From: Betaproteobacteria bacterium
GTDB lineage: Bacteria; Pseudomonadota; Gammaproteobacteria; Burkholderiales; SG8-41
Direction: 5' to 3'
DNA length: 48,331 nucleotides
Assembly: GCA_016868035.1 (NCBI GenBank)
Contig: VGID01000030.1
Span: forward strand, 1 to 48,331
The notes beneath the pieces were generated by a model. That model was given only the letters and a program-made list of their open reading frames with translations, searched no databases and was not told the DNA's origin. The position numbers and the translations under genes were made by a program. Below are positions 1 to 8,888 of this stretch, piece by piece (positions within the stretch are counted from its first letter, which is position 1; each line of letters opens with the position of its first letter).

Positions 1-213
1 CAGCGTGGAATCGATCACGGCGAAACTTGCGCGCTGTCGCCAAACGCTCGAACGCATCAAGCCGGGTTGCACCGCGCCACGTAGCAGAAGAAGCAAACGA
101 CCAGTCATTTACCGGACACAACACTAGCGGTTTCCGCCCCTCCGACGCTCCACGCGTTCCAGATCAAGAACCAGGCCGGGGAGGTCGTCGGCAGCTTCGA
201 CACGACCGTCACC

Positions 214-1989
214 GTGGCCGGCTCTTGGCGCGCGCAGAGCCGTGACCCGTCGCTGATCGGCATTACGAACGGCGGCACTTCGCGCGATATCAACAGTGAC
301 GACGGCAATCTTAACTACAACAAGGACAAGCTGTTCTCCAGCCCGATCCGGGTCACGCACGAATTGTCCTTAAAGCAGGACAACTATGGGTTCTTCGGCC
401 GGGGCAGCTATTTCTACGACTTCGCCTACCAGGATCAGACGGTAAGCGCGATCACCGGCTACGGACCTACTGGCAAAGACCGTTTGGGACGCGATGTCGA
501 GTTGCTCGATGCATTCGTTCACGCGTCGTTCCGCAATTTCGGGGGGCGCTCCTTCAATGTGCGGCTCGGAAACCAGGTCGTGAACTGGGGGGAGAGCACG
601 TTCATCCCGAACGGGATCAACGTGATCAATGGCGTGGATGTGCAAAAACTGCGCAACCCTGGAGCGGACCTGAAGGAGGCGCTGCGTCCCACCCCCCTGA
701 TCTGGGCTTCGCAGGAGCTTAGCGACCGTATCAGTATCGAGGGGTTCTACTCCTTTAAGTGGCGGGAAACGCGCATCGATCCGCGTGGTACGTTCTTCAG
801 CACGACGGACGCGCTTTCGGCAGACGGCGACCGGGTGTTCGTAGGTAGCGGGCGGCGTATCGACCAGCATTTTGCGCCTATTGCTTTTTCTGGCGCCGCC
901 GTGACGGCGCCGGTATGGGCGCCGCGGGCAGCGGATCGTAAACCGGGTGACGGTGACGAGTTCGGCGTCACGATGCGCGTGTTTGCCCCGGCGTTGAACA
1001 ATACCGAATTCGGCTTTTCATTTATCAACTACCATAGTCGTACGCCGTTTCTGAGTGGCACTAGGGGTGCAGCGACGACCGCCTCAGCGCTGTTGCTCGG
1101 CTGCGGCGCCAACCCGTTGGTGAATTTCAATACACTAATCTTCGTCGCCACTGCTGGCGCGGATGGTGCTATTGCGGGGTTGCCATTATGTGGCACCGTT
1201 CCCGCAACGTATTTTGCAGATTATCCAAAGAACATCCGGCTGTACGGGTTCAGCTTCAATACCGCAGGTCCAGGTGGAATAGCGCTCCAGGGCGAGTACT
1301 CCTATCGGCCGAACCAGCCGGTGCAGCTTGCGGGCACCGAAATCATCCTCGCCGCTGGTGGACTGCGAAACAATATTACGGGTAGTAATGCTGCTTCCGC
1401 AGCGGTGCCGTTGGGAGCCGAAATAACTGGCTATCGGCGCGTCCAGATGCATCAGCTACAGGTGACTGCAACCAAGCTTTTCGGCCCAACGCTGGGTGCG
1501 GAATCCTTTGCCGTGATCGGCGAAGTCGGGGCTACTCATTTGAATCTTCCATCAAATCTGTTTTTCGCAGGGCCGGGTGTAGTACTTCCTGCGGCGGGAT
1601 CATCGACAGCCACCACGGCAGGCTCGACGCAGCCCGGCATGGAGGGTTTTGCAACCCGAAATTCGTGGGGATACCGGTTGGTGGGGAGCCTTTCCTATCC
1701 GAATGCGATCGCGGGAGCTACGGTCATTCCCAGAGTTGCTTTTTCGCACGACGTTCACGGGGTGGGGCCGACCTTCAGCCAAGGCACCAAGGCGGCAACC
1801 TTTGGTCTGACTGCCGTCCTTAAACAGCGTTGGCAGGCGGACGTCGCCTATACCGCCTACTGGGGCGGGCGCACCTTTGCCGGGACGGATCCAGTGGCTA
1901 CGGGGACCCAGCCGCTAACTTATGCTACGAGCGCCAATCCACTTAAAGACCGCGACTTCGTGTCGGTCAGCCTGCGGTATTCGTTCTGA
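214..1989 (+). CDS. DUF1302 family outer-membrane protein, 5' end damaged
   Basis: A 591-residue frame from GTG 214. The sequence is rich in beta-strand-like alternation and ends in Ser-Leu-Arg-Tyr-Ser-Phe, the terminal aromatic typical of outer-membrane beta-barrels. This fits DUF1302 proteins, which often pair with DUF1329 proteins as here. The same frame is open upstream to a TAG at 82-84 and reads like the end of a signal peptide followed by a mature start (Ala-Phe-Gln at 154-162), but no start codon lies between 85 and 213. A basic stretch that looks like the missing signal-peptide n-region (Ser-Lys-Arg-Pro-Val-Ile-Tyr) is in another frame at about 90-110. I infer a frameshift or small deletion in the signal-peptide region, real or from assembly. 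Substrate unknown; the family is linked to hydrophobic-compound metabolism. Confidence 0.75.
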   Translation: MAGSWRAQSRDPSLIGITNGGTSRDINSDDGNLNYNKDKLFSSPIRVTHELSLKQDNYGFFGRGSYFYDFAYQDQTVSAITGYGPTGKDRLGRDVELLDAFVHASFRNFGGRSFNVRLGNQVVNWGESTFIPNGINVINGVDVQKLRNPGADLKEALRPTPLIWASQELSDRISIEGFYSFKWRETRIDPRGTFFSTTDALSADGDRVFVGSGRRIDQHFAPIAFSGAAVTAPVWAPRAADRKPGDGDEFGVTMRVFAPALNNTEFGFSFINYHSRTPFLSGTRGAATTASALLLGCGANPLVNFNTLIFVATAGADGAIAGLPLCGTVPATYFADYPKNIRLYGFSFNTAGPGGIALQGEYSYRPNQPVQLAGTEIILAAGGLRNNITGSNAASAAVPLGAEITGYRRVQMHQLQVTATKLFGPTLGAESFAVIGEVGATHLNLPSNLFFAGPGVVLPAAGSSTATTAGSTQPGMEGFATRNSWGYRLVGSLSYPNAIAGATVIPRVAFSHDVHGVGPTFSQGTKAATFGLTAVLKQRWQADVAYTAYWGGRTFAGTDPVATGTQPLTYATSANPLKDRDFVSVSLRYSF

Positions 1990-2021
1990 CCGGATGAATC
2001 AGGACTGAGGAGAAGACAAGA

Positions 2022-3383
2022 ATGCGCACCTACCCATACGCCGTATTGAGCGCTGCGGTACTCGCGTTCTTCGCCTCGCCGGCGCTCGGCGCCGTCTCCG
2101 CGCAGGAGGCGGCCCAGCTCGGCAAGAACCTCACGCCGATGGGCGCCGAGCGCGCGGGCAACGCGGCCGGCACGATCCCGGCGTGGGACGGCGGCATCAC
2201 CAAGCCCCTCGCCGGCTACAAGGAGGGCGGCCACTACCCCGATCCGTTCGCGGGCGACAAGCCGCTCTTCACGATCGATGCGTCCAACATGCAGAAGTAC
2301 AAGGCCAACCTCACGCCGGGGCAGATGGCGCTGCTCGCGAAATACCCGACGTGGAAGATGGTGGTCTACCCCGGCCGGCGCAGCGCGTCCTTCCCCGAGG
2401 CGCACTACAAGGAAACGCTTGCAAATGCGACCCGCGTGAAGCTCGTGGAGGGCGGCAACGGTTTCACCGGAACCAAGGGCGGCATCCCGTTCCCGATTCC
2501 GAAGAGCGGGCTGGAGGTCATCTGGAATCACCTCGCGCGCTACCGCGGCGACACCTACGCCATGAACTGGAGCCAGGCGCCAGTGCTGCGCGACGGCACC
2601 TTTACCCTGGTGCGATTCGAGTACGAGTATGACTTCGACTACGGGAACCTCGCCAAGCCGGAGGCGCAGCGCAACGAGAACAAGCTCTTCAACTTCCTGC
2701 AGGTGGTGACCGCGCCCGCGCGGCTCGCGGGCCAGATCCTGCTCGTGCACGAGTACGCGGACCAGGTGCGCCAGCCGCGCCAGGCGTGGACCTACAACCC
2801 GGGGCAGCGCCGCGTGCGGCTCGCGCCCAACGTCGCCTACGACAACCCCGGCACGGCCGCCGACGGCCTTCGCACCAACGACGATTTCCTGATGTACAAC
2901 GGCGCGACCGACCGCTACGAGTGGAAGCTCGTGGGCAAGCGCGAGATCTACATCCCGTACAACTCGTACCGGCTGGTCGGCAACTCGGTGACCTACGCCG
3001 ACGTGATCAAGCCGGGGCACCTCAACCCGGACCTCGCGCGCTACGAGCTGCACCGCGTGTGGGTCGTCGAGGCGACGCTCAAGGCGGGAACGAGCCACAT
3101 CTACAACCGGCGCACCTTCTATATCGACGAGGATTCGTGGATGGTCGTGGCGGTGGACAAGTACGACGCGCGCGGCGAGCTGTGGCGCGTCGCGGAGCAG
3201 CACAACATCAACATGTACAACATCCCGATGGCCTATCCGATGCTGGAGGTGCACCACGATCTCCAGTCCGGCCGCTACATCGTGATGGGGCTGCGCAACG
3301 AGGAGCCGCGGGTTTACGAAAAAATCCAGCGTAGCGACGCCGACTTCACGCCCGCCGGGCTGCGCGGCCTCGGCACGCGTTAG
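2022..3383 (+). CDS. DUF1329 domain protein, exported
   Basis: 453 residues with a clear signal peptide (hydrophobic to about residue 23, cleavage near Ala-Leu-Gly-Ala). The mature protein has the conserved features of DUF1329, including an early Gly-Thr-Ile-Pro-Ala-Trp-Asp-Gly-Gly segment near residues 48-57. The family is thought to have a LolB-like lipoprotein fold and to act in the periplasm or outer membrane. It starts 32 nt after the DUF1302 stop, with a GAGGAG ribosome site at about 2009, so the two are almost certainly co-transcribed. Exact function unknown; the neighbouring exporter suggests lipid or hydrophobic-substrate handling. Confidence 0.88.
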   Translation: MRTYPYAVLSAAVLAFFASPALGAVSAQEAAQLGKNLTPMGAERAGNAAGTIPAWDGGITKPLAGYKEGGHYPDPFAGDKPLFTIDASNMQKYKANLTPGQMALLAKYPTWKMVVYPGRRSASFPEAHYKETLANATRVKLVEGGNGFTGTKGGIPFPIPKSGLEVIWNHLARYRGDTYAMNWSQAPVLRDGTFTLVRFEYEYDFDYGNLAKPEAQRNENKLFNFLQVVTAPARLAGQILLVHEYADQVRQPRQAWTYNPGQRRVRLAPNVAYDNPGTAADGLRTNDDFLMYNGATDRYEWKLVGKREIYIPYNSYRLVGNSVTYADVIKPGHLNPDLARYELHRVWVVEATLKAGTSHIYNRRTFYIDEDSWMVVAVDKYDARGELWRVAEQHNINMYNIPMAYPMLEVHHDLQSGRYIVMGLRNEEPRVYEKIQRSDADFTPAGLRGLGTR

Positions 3384-3510
3384 CGAAAAGCATCGCCTCA
3401 CACCCGGTGCCGCGGGGCGCGATGAAGCATGATCGTAGTCCTGCGGAACCGGGTTTCCACGAAGGCCTGAGCGCGCGTGGGCGGCTGCGCTCCCGGCAGC
3501 CCGGCCGGCG

Positions 3511-4461
3511 ATGAGCAGACTCCTCGGCATCGTTTTCTGCGCCTCGGTGTTCCTTGCCGGGGGCTACGCGTTCTCCCCCCGCTCGATTCCCCAGTTCCCC
3601 GCGACCGGGCTGCGCGTGGACACCGTGTTGCTGCTCGATGCGGCGCGCGCGGGGGCGCGGCTGGTCGCCGCGGGCGAGCGCGGCCGCATCTTCCTCTCGG
3701 ACGACGAGGGGGCGGGCTGGCGCCCGGCGAAGTCTCCCACGGAAGCCACGCTGACCGCCTTGTATTTCGTCGACGCCCGGCGGGGCTGGGCGGTAGGCCA
3801 CGACGCGGTGATTCTGCGCAGCACGGACGGCGGCGAGAGCTGGCAGCAGGTCCACTCCGCGCCCGAAGAGCAGCGTCCGCTGCTCGACATCCGCTTCCTC
3901 GGCGCCGAGCACGGGATCGCGATCGGCGCCTACGGCGCGTACCTCGAATCGCGCGACGGCGGGCGCACGTGGGCCGCGCGCAGGATCGCGGAGGGCGACC
4001 GCCACTTCAACGCGCTCGCCGCGGCGGGCGACAGGCAGTACATCGCCGGGGAATCGGGAACCCTGCTGTCCTCGGAGGACCGCGGCGCGCAATGGGTAGC
4101 GCTTGCCTCGCCGTACAAGGGCTCCTTGTTCGGCATCCTCGGTGCCGGCGGGAGCGACCTCGTCGCCTTCGGGTTGCGCGGCAACGTCTTCCACTCCGCC
4201 AACCAGGGGCGGGACTGGCGCGCGGCGGAGAGCACCACCCAGGCCTCGCTCATGGGCGGGCGCGCGCTCGCGCCGGGGACCGCCGTCCTCGCCGGGCAGG
4301 ACGGAACGCTGCTTGTCACCCGCGACGGCGGGCGCAGCTTCACGCTGCACCGGCACGCCGGCGGGTCCGCCTTCGCGACCGTCGCCCCGGCAGCGAACGG
4401 AGACCTCCTCGCTTTCGGCGAGCGCGGGGTCACGCGCATCCCGGGGATGGCCAGGCCGTGA
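3511..4461 (+). CDS. YCF48-like / BNR-repeat exported protein
   Basis: 316 residues with a short N-terminal hydrophobic segment (about residues 4-21). At least six repeats carry the Ser/Thr-x-Asp-x-Gly-x-x-Trp signature (for example Ser-Thr-Asp-Gly-Gly-Glu-Ser-Trp and Ser-Arg-Asp-Gly-Gly-Arg-Thr-Trp), so it is a beta-propeller of the YCF48 (photosystem II stability factor HCF136-like) type. There are no photosynthesis genes here. In non-phototrophs these proteins often sit with RND exporters and DUF1329/DUF1302 proteins. Its stop overlaps the exporter start by 4 bp (GTGA), so the two are translationally coupled. A 127-nt gap separates it from the DUF1329 gene. Confidence 0.82.
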   Translation: MSRLLGIVFCASVFLAGGYAFSPRSIPQFPATGLRVDTVLLLDAARAGARLVAAGERGRIFLSDDEGAGWRPAKSPTEATLTALYFVDARRGWAVGHDAVILRSTDGGESWQQVHSAPEEQRPLLDIRFLGAEHGIAIGAYGAYLESRDGGRTWAARRIAEGDRHFNALAAAGDRQYIAGESGTLLSSEDRGAQWVALASPYKGSLFGILGAGGSDLVAFGLRGNVFHSANQGRDWRAAESTTQASLMGGRALAPGTAVLAGQDGTLLVTRDGGRSFTLHRHAGGSAFATVAPAANGDLLAFGERGVTRIPGMARP

Positions 4462-6785
4462 CGCTCGCTGCCTTCATCGAGCGCGCCGCCCGCTTCGTGT
4501 TCGGGCACCGGCGTGCGCTGCTCGCGGCGTTCGTCGCCCTGACCGCGCTCTTCGGCTACACGGCGACGGGGCTCCGCATGGACGCCGGCTTCAACAAGAT
4601 GATCCCGCTCGAGCACGAGTACATGAAGGTCTTCACCGGCTACCAGAAGACCTTCGGTGGCGCGAACCGCGTGCTGGTGGCGGTCATGCAACGCGACGGG
4701 CGCGAGATCTTCAACGCGGATTTCCTCGGGGTGCTGAAGAAGGTTACCGACGAAGTGTTCTTCCTTCCCGGAGTGGATCGCCCGACGGTCACGTCGCTGT
4801 TCACGCCCAACGTGCGCTTCATCGAGGTGGTAGAGGAAGGCTTTGCCGGGGGCAATGTGATCCCCGCGGACTACAGCGGCACGCCGGAAGACCTGGAGAA
4901 GGTGCGCAAGAACACGCTCAAGTCGGGCAACGTGGGCCGGCTCGTCGCGAACGACTTGAGCGGGGCACTCGTGCGCGCGGAGCTCCTGGAGGTGGACCCG
5001 GCGAGCGGCAAGCGCCTCGACTACCGCCAGGTCGCGCAGCGCCTGGAGGACGTTCGCGGCAAGTTCCAGGACGACAAGGTGAGCGTGCACGTCATCGGTT
5101 TCGCCAAGGCGGTGGGCGACATCGCCGACGGGGCGGTGGGCGTGATCGCCTTCTTCGGCGTGGCCTTCGTCATCACGGCGGTGCTGCTCTTCTTCTACTC
5201 GGGATCGCTGAGGCTCATGGCGCTCGCGCTGATCTGCGCCCTGATGCCGGTCGCGTGGCTGCTTGGATTACTGCCGTTGCTCGGCTACGGCATCGATCCG
5301 ATGTCCATCCTGGTGCCGTTCCTCATTTTCTCGATCGGCGTGTCCCACGCGGTGCAGATGACGAACGTATGGAAGCACGAGGCGCTCGCGGGGCACGACT
5401 CGCTGGCGGCGGCGCACCATGCGTTCCTGAGGCTCGCAATCCCGGGCACCGTGGCGCTCATCACCAACGCGCTCGGCTTCATGGTGATCATGCACATCCG
5501 CATCGACGTCGTGCGCGAGCTCGGCATCACGGCGAGCCTGGGCGTCGCGCTCATGATCGTCACGAACAAGCTGCTGCTGCCGATCCTGCTCTCCTACATC
5601 GACCTCGAGCCCGGCGCGCGGCGCCGCGCCCGCGCTGCGGGGTCCCGCTTCGACTGGCTGTGGCGGGCGCTCTCGCACGTCACGCGGCCCGGCAGGGCGA
5701 TGCTCGCGCTCGCGCTGGCCGCCGTGCTGCTCGCGGCCGGCACCTGGCAGGCGCGCGGCATCCAGACCGGCGACCTCGGCAAGGGCATCCCCGAGCTGCA
5801 CGACGATTCGCGCTACAACCGCGACAACGCGGTGATCGTCGACAAGTTCGCGATCGGCGTGGACGTGATCTCCGTGATCGTGCAGACGCACGGCGTGCAC
5901 GGCGCTTGCACCGATTTTTCGATCATGGACACGATCGACCGCTTCGAGCTCTACCTGCGCAACGTGCACGGGGTGCAGTCCGTCACCGCGCTGCCGGGGA
6001 TCGCCAAGATCATCAACGCCGGCTGGAACGAGGGCAACCTGAAGTGGCGCGCGCTCTCGCGCCACCGGGACGTGCTCGCGCAGTCGGTCACGCCGGTGGA
6101 CACCGCCACGGGGCTGCTCAACAGCGACTGCAGCGCGATGCAGGTGCTCGTGTTCACGCGCGACCACCAGGGCACGACGATTGCGCACATCGTGCGCGAG
6201 ATCAAGGCCTTTGCCCGCGAGCATGCGAGCGACCGCGTGCAGTTCCTGCTCGCGGGGGGCAACGTCGGGGTGATGGCCGCGACCAACGAGGCGGTGGACG
6301 CCGCCGAGATCACCATGCTCCTGTCCATCTTCGGCTCGATCATCCTGCTGTGCTGGGTCACCTTCCGGCAGTGGCAGGCGGTGCTGTGCATCATCGTGCC
6401 GCTCGCGCTGGTTTCGATCCTGTGCAACGCGGTGATGGCGACCTTCGGCATCGGTCTGAAGATCTCGACATTCCCCGTGATCGCGCTCGGGGTCGGCGTC
6501 GGCGTGGACTACGGCATCTACCTCTACGAGCGCTTCAAGCACCATCTTGCGCAGGGCGTGGAGCCCGCCTTCTACGAGGCGCTGCGCCAGCGCGGTACCG
6601 CTGCCGTATTCACCGCGCTCACCATGAGCATCGGGGTGGGGAGCTGGGCGTTCTCCGCGCTCAAGTTCCAGTCCGACATGGGCGTGCTCCTTGCGTTCAT
6701 GTTCTTCGTGAACATGCTCGGCGCGGTATTCCTGCTGCCGGCGCTCGCCACGATGCTGCTCGGGCGCCGCGGGCGGGCGGGATGA
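4458..6785 (+). CDS. RND/MMPL superfamily transporter
   Basis: 775 residues from GTG 4458, chosen because it overlaps the preceding TGA in the usual coupled way and gives a sensible short cytoplasmic N-terminus. The topology is two-fold: one transmembrane helix at about 17-37, a large periplasmic domain, a five-helix cluster at about 228-370, then a repeat with a helix near 414-434 and a final cluster at about 618-771. This is the COG1033 (predicted RND exporter, Patched/MMPL-like) arrangement. With its exported partners it probably moves a lipid or hydrophobic compound to or from the outer membrane; that role is inferred from context. Confidence 0.9.
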   Translation: MTLAAFIERAARFVFGHRRALLAAFVALTALFGYTATGLRMDAGFNKMIPLEHEYMKVFTGYQKTFGGANRVLVAVMQRDGREIFNADFLGVLKKVTDEVFFLPGVDRPTVTSLFTPNVRFIEVVEEGFAGGNVIPADYSGTPEDLEKVRKNTLKSGNVGRLVANDLSGALVRAELLEVDPASGKRLDYRQVAQRLEDVRGKFQDDKVSVHVIGFAKAVGDIADGAVGVIAFFGVAFVITAVLLFFYSGSLRLMALALICALMPVAWLLGLLPLLGYGIDPMSILVPFLIFSIGVSHAVQMTNVWKHEALAGHDSLAAAHHAFLRLAIPGTVALITNALGFMVIMHIRIDVVRELGITASLGVALMIVTNKLLLPILLSYIDLEPGARRRARAAGSRFDWLWRALSHVTRPGRAMLALALAAVLLAAGTWQARGIQTGDLGKGIPELHDDSRYNRDNAVIVDKFAIGVDVISVIVQTHGVHGACTDFSIMDTIDRFELYLRNVHGVQSVTALPGIAKIINAGWNEGNLKWRALSRHRDVLAQSVTPVDTATGLLNSDCSAMQVLVFTRDHQGTTIAHIVREIKAFAREHASDRVQFLLAGGNVGVMAATNEAVDAAEITMLLSIFGSIILLCWVTFRQWQAVLCIIVPLALVSILCNAVMATFGIGLKISTFPVIALGVGVGVDYGIYLYERFKHHLAQGVEPAFYEALRQRGTAAVFTALTMSIGVGSWAFSALKFQSDMGVLLAFMFFVNMLGAVFLLPALATMLLGRRGRAG

Positions 6786-6854
6786 GGCGCGGCCCGGGCG
6801 TCTGGGGATAGAATAAGGCGTAGAGACCGCCCGGACCCCGGGACAGGAGCGCGC

Positions 6855-8054
6855 ATGGCGAGACCCGTACAGGACGCCTACATCGTCGCGGCGACGCGAA
6901 CCCCGGTCGGCAAGGCGCCGCGCGGCATGTTCCGCAACGTGCGGCCCGACGACATGCTCGCGCACGTGCTGAAGGCCGCGCTCGCGAAGTGCCCGGGGCT
7001 CGAGCCGGGTGCGGTCGAGGACGTGATCGTCGGCTGCGCGATGCCGGAGGGCGAGCAGGGAATGAACGTTGCGCGCATCGGACTGCTGCTCGCCGGTTTC
7101 CCCAACAGCGTTTCGGGCATGACCATCAACCGCTTCTGCTCTTCGGGCGTGCAGGCCGTGGCGCTTGCCGCCGACCGCATCCGCCTGGGCGAGGCGGACG
7201 TGATGGTCGCCGCCGGCACCGAGAGTATGAGCATGGTGCCGATGGGCGGCAACAAGCCGAGCTTCAGCCCGGCGATCTTCGAGAAGGACGAGAACGTCGC
7301 GATCGCCTACGGCATGGGCATCACCGCGGAGAAGGTCGCCGCGCAATGGAAAGTCTCGCGCGAGGAGCAGGACCTGTTCGCCGCGGAAAGCCACCGCCGC
7401 GCGATCCGTGCCACCGACGGCGGCGAGTTCAGGGACGAAGTGACGCCGTATACGATCGAGGATCGTGTGCCCGACCTTGGAACGCGCGAGGTCCGCGCGA
7501 ACAAGCGCGAAGTCGTGAACGACGAGGGTCCGCGCCGCGATACCTCGCCCGAGGCGCTCGCGAAGCTCAAGCCCGCGTTCGCCGCGAAAGGCACCGTCAC
7601 CGCGGGCAACGCTTCCCAGATGTCGGACGGAGCGGGAGCGGCCGTGCTGATGAGCGAGGCGGCGATGAAGCGCTTCGGCGCGCGGCCGATCGGGCGCTAC
7701 ATGAGCTACGCGGTAGCGGGCGTGCCGCCCGAGATCATGGGCATCGGGCCGGTGAAGGCGATACCGAAAGTGCTCAAGCAGGCGGGGCTGAAGCTCGAGG
7801 ACGTGGACTGGATCGAGTTGAACGAGGCGTTCGCCGCGCAGGCGCTCGCCGTGATGAAGGAGCTGGGGCTGGACCACGCGAAAGTGAACCCGCTGGGAGG
7901 CGCGATCGCGCTCGGGCACCCGCTGGGCGCGACCGGAGCGATCCGCGTGGCAACGCTGCTGCACGGGCTGCGCCGCCGGCGGAAGAAATACGGCATGGTG
8001 ACGATGTGCATCGGCACCGGAATGGGGGCGGCGGGGCTGTTCGAGGCGTTGTGA
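6855..8054 (+). CDS. acetyl-CoA C-acyltransferase (thiolase)
   Basis: 399 residues, usual thiolase length. The nucleophile is Cys95 in Asn-Arg-Phe-Cys-Ser-Ser-Gly, His355 lies in Gly-His-Pro-Leu-Gly-Ala-Thr-Gly, and the second catalytic Cys385 is in Cys-Ile-Gly-Thr-Gly-Met-Gly. All family residues are intact. It cleaves 3-ketoacyl-CoA to acetyl-CoA plus a shortened acyl-CoA (beta-oxidation), or runs in reverse. An ACAGGAG ribosome site lies about 6 nt before the ATG. No FadB-type partner is beside it. Its place after the exporter block suggests catabolism of the same hydrophobic substrate, but this is only inference. Confidence 0.95.
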   Translation: MARPVQDAYIVAATRTPVGKAPRGMFRNVRPDDMLAHVLKAALAKCPGLEPGAVEDVIVGCAMPEGEQGMNVARIGLLLAGFPNSVSGMTINRFCSSGVQAVALAADRIRLGEADVMVAAGTESMSMVPMGGNKPSFSPAIFEKDENVAIAYGMGITAEKVAAQWKVSREEQDLFAAESHRRAIRATDGGEFRDEVTPYTIEDRVPDLGTREVRANKREVVNDEGPRRDTSPEALAKLKPAFAAKGTVTAGNASQMSDGAGAAVLMSEAAMKRFGARPIGRYMSYAVAGVPPEIMGIGPVKAIPKVLKQAGLKLEDVDWIELNEAFAAQALAVMKELGLDHAKVNPLGGAIALGHPLGATGAIRVATLLHGLRRRRKKYGMVTMCIGTGMGAAGLFEAL

Positions 8055-8110
8055 ACCGGGGCCGCGGATCCGGCGGAACCGGGCGCGGGAGCAAGAAGGG
8101 GGCGCACAAA

Positions 8111-8719
8111 ATGAGACCAGATCCGGCGGTATCCGCCCTCTTGCGCGGAATCTGCGCGCTAGCGGGATCCGTATTGCTCTTTCTGGGTGCCGTCCAGGCG
8201 GCGGAGATCCAGGGCGTGAAGCTCGCGGAAAAGGTGACGCTCGGCAAGGGCGGCCCCGAGGTGGTGCTGAACGGCGCCGGGGTGCGCCAGCGGCTGATGA
8301 CCGTGGACGTGTACGTCGGGGCGCTTTATCTCGCGTCGAAGAAGAAAAGCGCGGAGGACGTGCTCGCCGACCCCGGGCCGAAGCGCGTCGCAATGCACGT
8401 GCTCGTCGAGGAGCTCACCGCGAAGGAGCTTATCGCGTCGATGAACGACGCGATCGATGCCAACCACATCCCCGCCGAAATCGCGCTCTTCGAGAAGCGC
8501 CTGAGGGAGTTGAACCGCATGATGGCCTCTATCGGTAAGCTCAAGCGCGGCGGCGTGATCCTGGTCGATTTTCTGCCCGGCACGGGAACGCGCATCACCG
8601 TCAACGGCGAGGAGAGGCTCACCATACCCGGGGACGACTTCTACCGGGCGCTGCTGCGCATCTGGATCGGCAAGCGGCCGGTGGACGGCCGGCTGCGCAA
8701 CGCGATGCTAGGGGGCTAA
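8111..8719 (+). CDS. chalcone-isomerase-like periplasmic protein
   Basis: 202 residues from ATG 8111, the first start giving a signal peptide (hydrophobic about 15-34, ending near Val-Gln-Ala-Ala). The mature protein has the chalcone-isomerase-like fold signature: Gly-Ala-Gly-Val-Arg near residues 55-60, [10 protein letters not shown], then the late Gly-Thr-Gly and Trp-Ile-Gly-Lys-Arg-Pro-Val segments. Bacterial members are exported and their substrate is unknown; most are not thought to act on flavonoids. It follows the thiolase by 56 nt on the same strand and is probably the last gene of that unit. A periodic-repeat palindrome begins 8 nt after its stop. Confidence 0.85.
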   Translation: MRPDPAVSALLRGICALAGSVLLFLGAVQAAEIQGVKLAEKVTLGKGGPEVVLNGAGVRQRLMTVDVYVGALYLASKKKSAEDVLADPGPKRVAMHVLVEELTAKELIASMNDAIDANHIPAEIALFEKRLRELNRMMASIGKLKRGGVILVDFLPGTGTRITVNGEERLTIPGDDFYRALLRIWIGKRPVDGRLRNAMLGG

Positions 8720-8727
8720 CTAACTGC

Positions 8728-8888
8728 CGTGATGCGTGATCCGTGATCCGTGAGTCGTGAATCGAAACATCGCCGGTAGCGAAACGCTACATCAAGCCTT
8801 GCCAGGCTGCTCATTATTCGCCTCTCGTCACCCGTCACGCATTACCAGTCACGAGTCACCAGTCACGAGTCACCAGTCACGCATCATC
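8728..8888. repeat. word-repeat palindrome R1 (7-bp words)
   Basis: The left arm (8728-8763) is consecutive 7-bp units of the form CGTGANN. The right arm (8829-8886) is heptads of the complementary form, for example CAGTCAC and GAGTCAC alternating. The arms can pair as a long imperfect hairpin. The spacer separates two convergent genes, and the TGA stop of the EAL gene (complement of 8884-8886) is the first word of its side. It may double as a bidirectional terminator. Confidence 0.85.

Noticed and set aside
1920-3530. A 536-codon open frame on the minus strand opposite the DUF1329 gene, and similar long antisense frames at 5268-8393, 18608-19714, 19795-21852, 21852-24641 and 28795-30945
   Set aside because: High GC gives long antisense frames by chance. 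The products are Arg/His/Leu-rich with no family motif, while the opposite strand encodes recognised proteins.
8111-8719. A plant-like chalcone isomerase involved in flavonoid chemistry
   Set aside because: Bacterial chalcone-isomerase-like proteins with signal peptides are a separate group, and no flavonoid genes are nearby.
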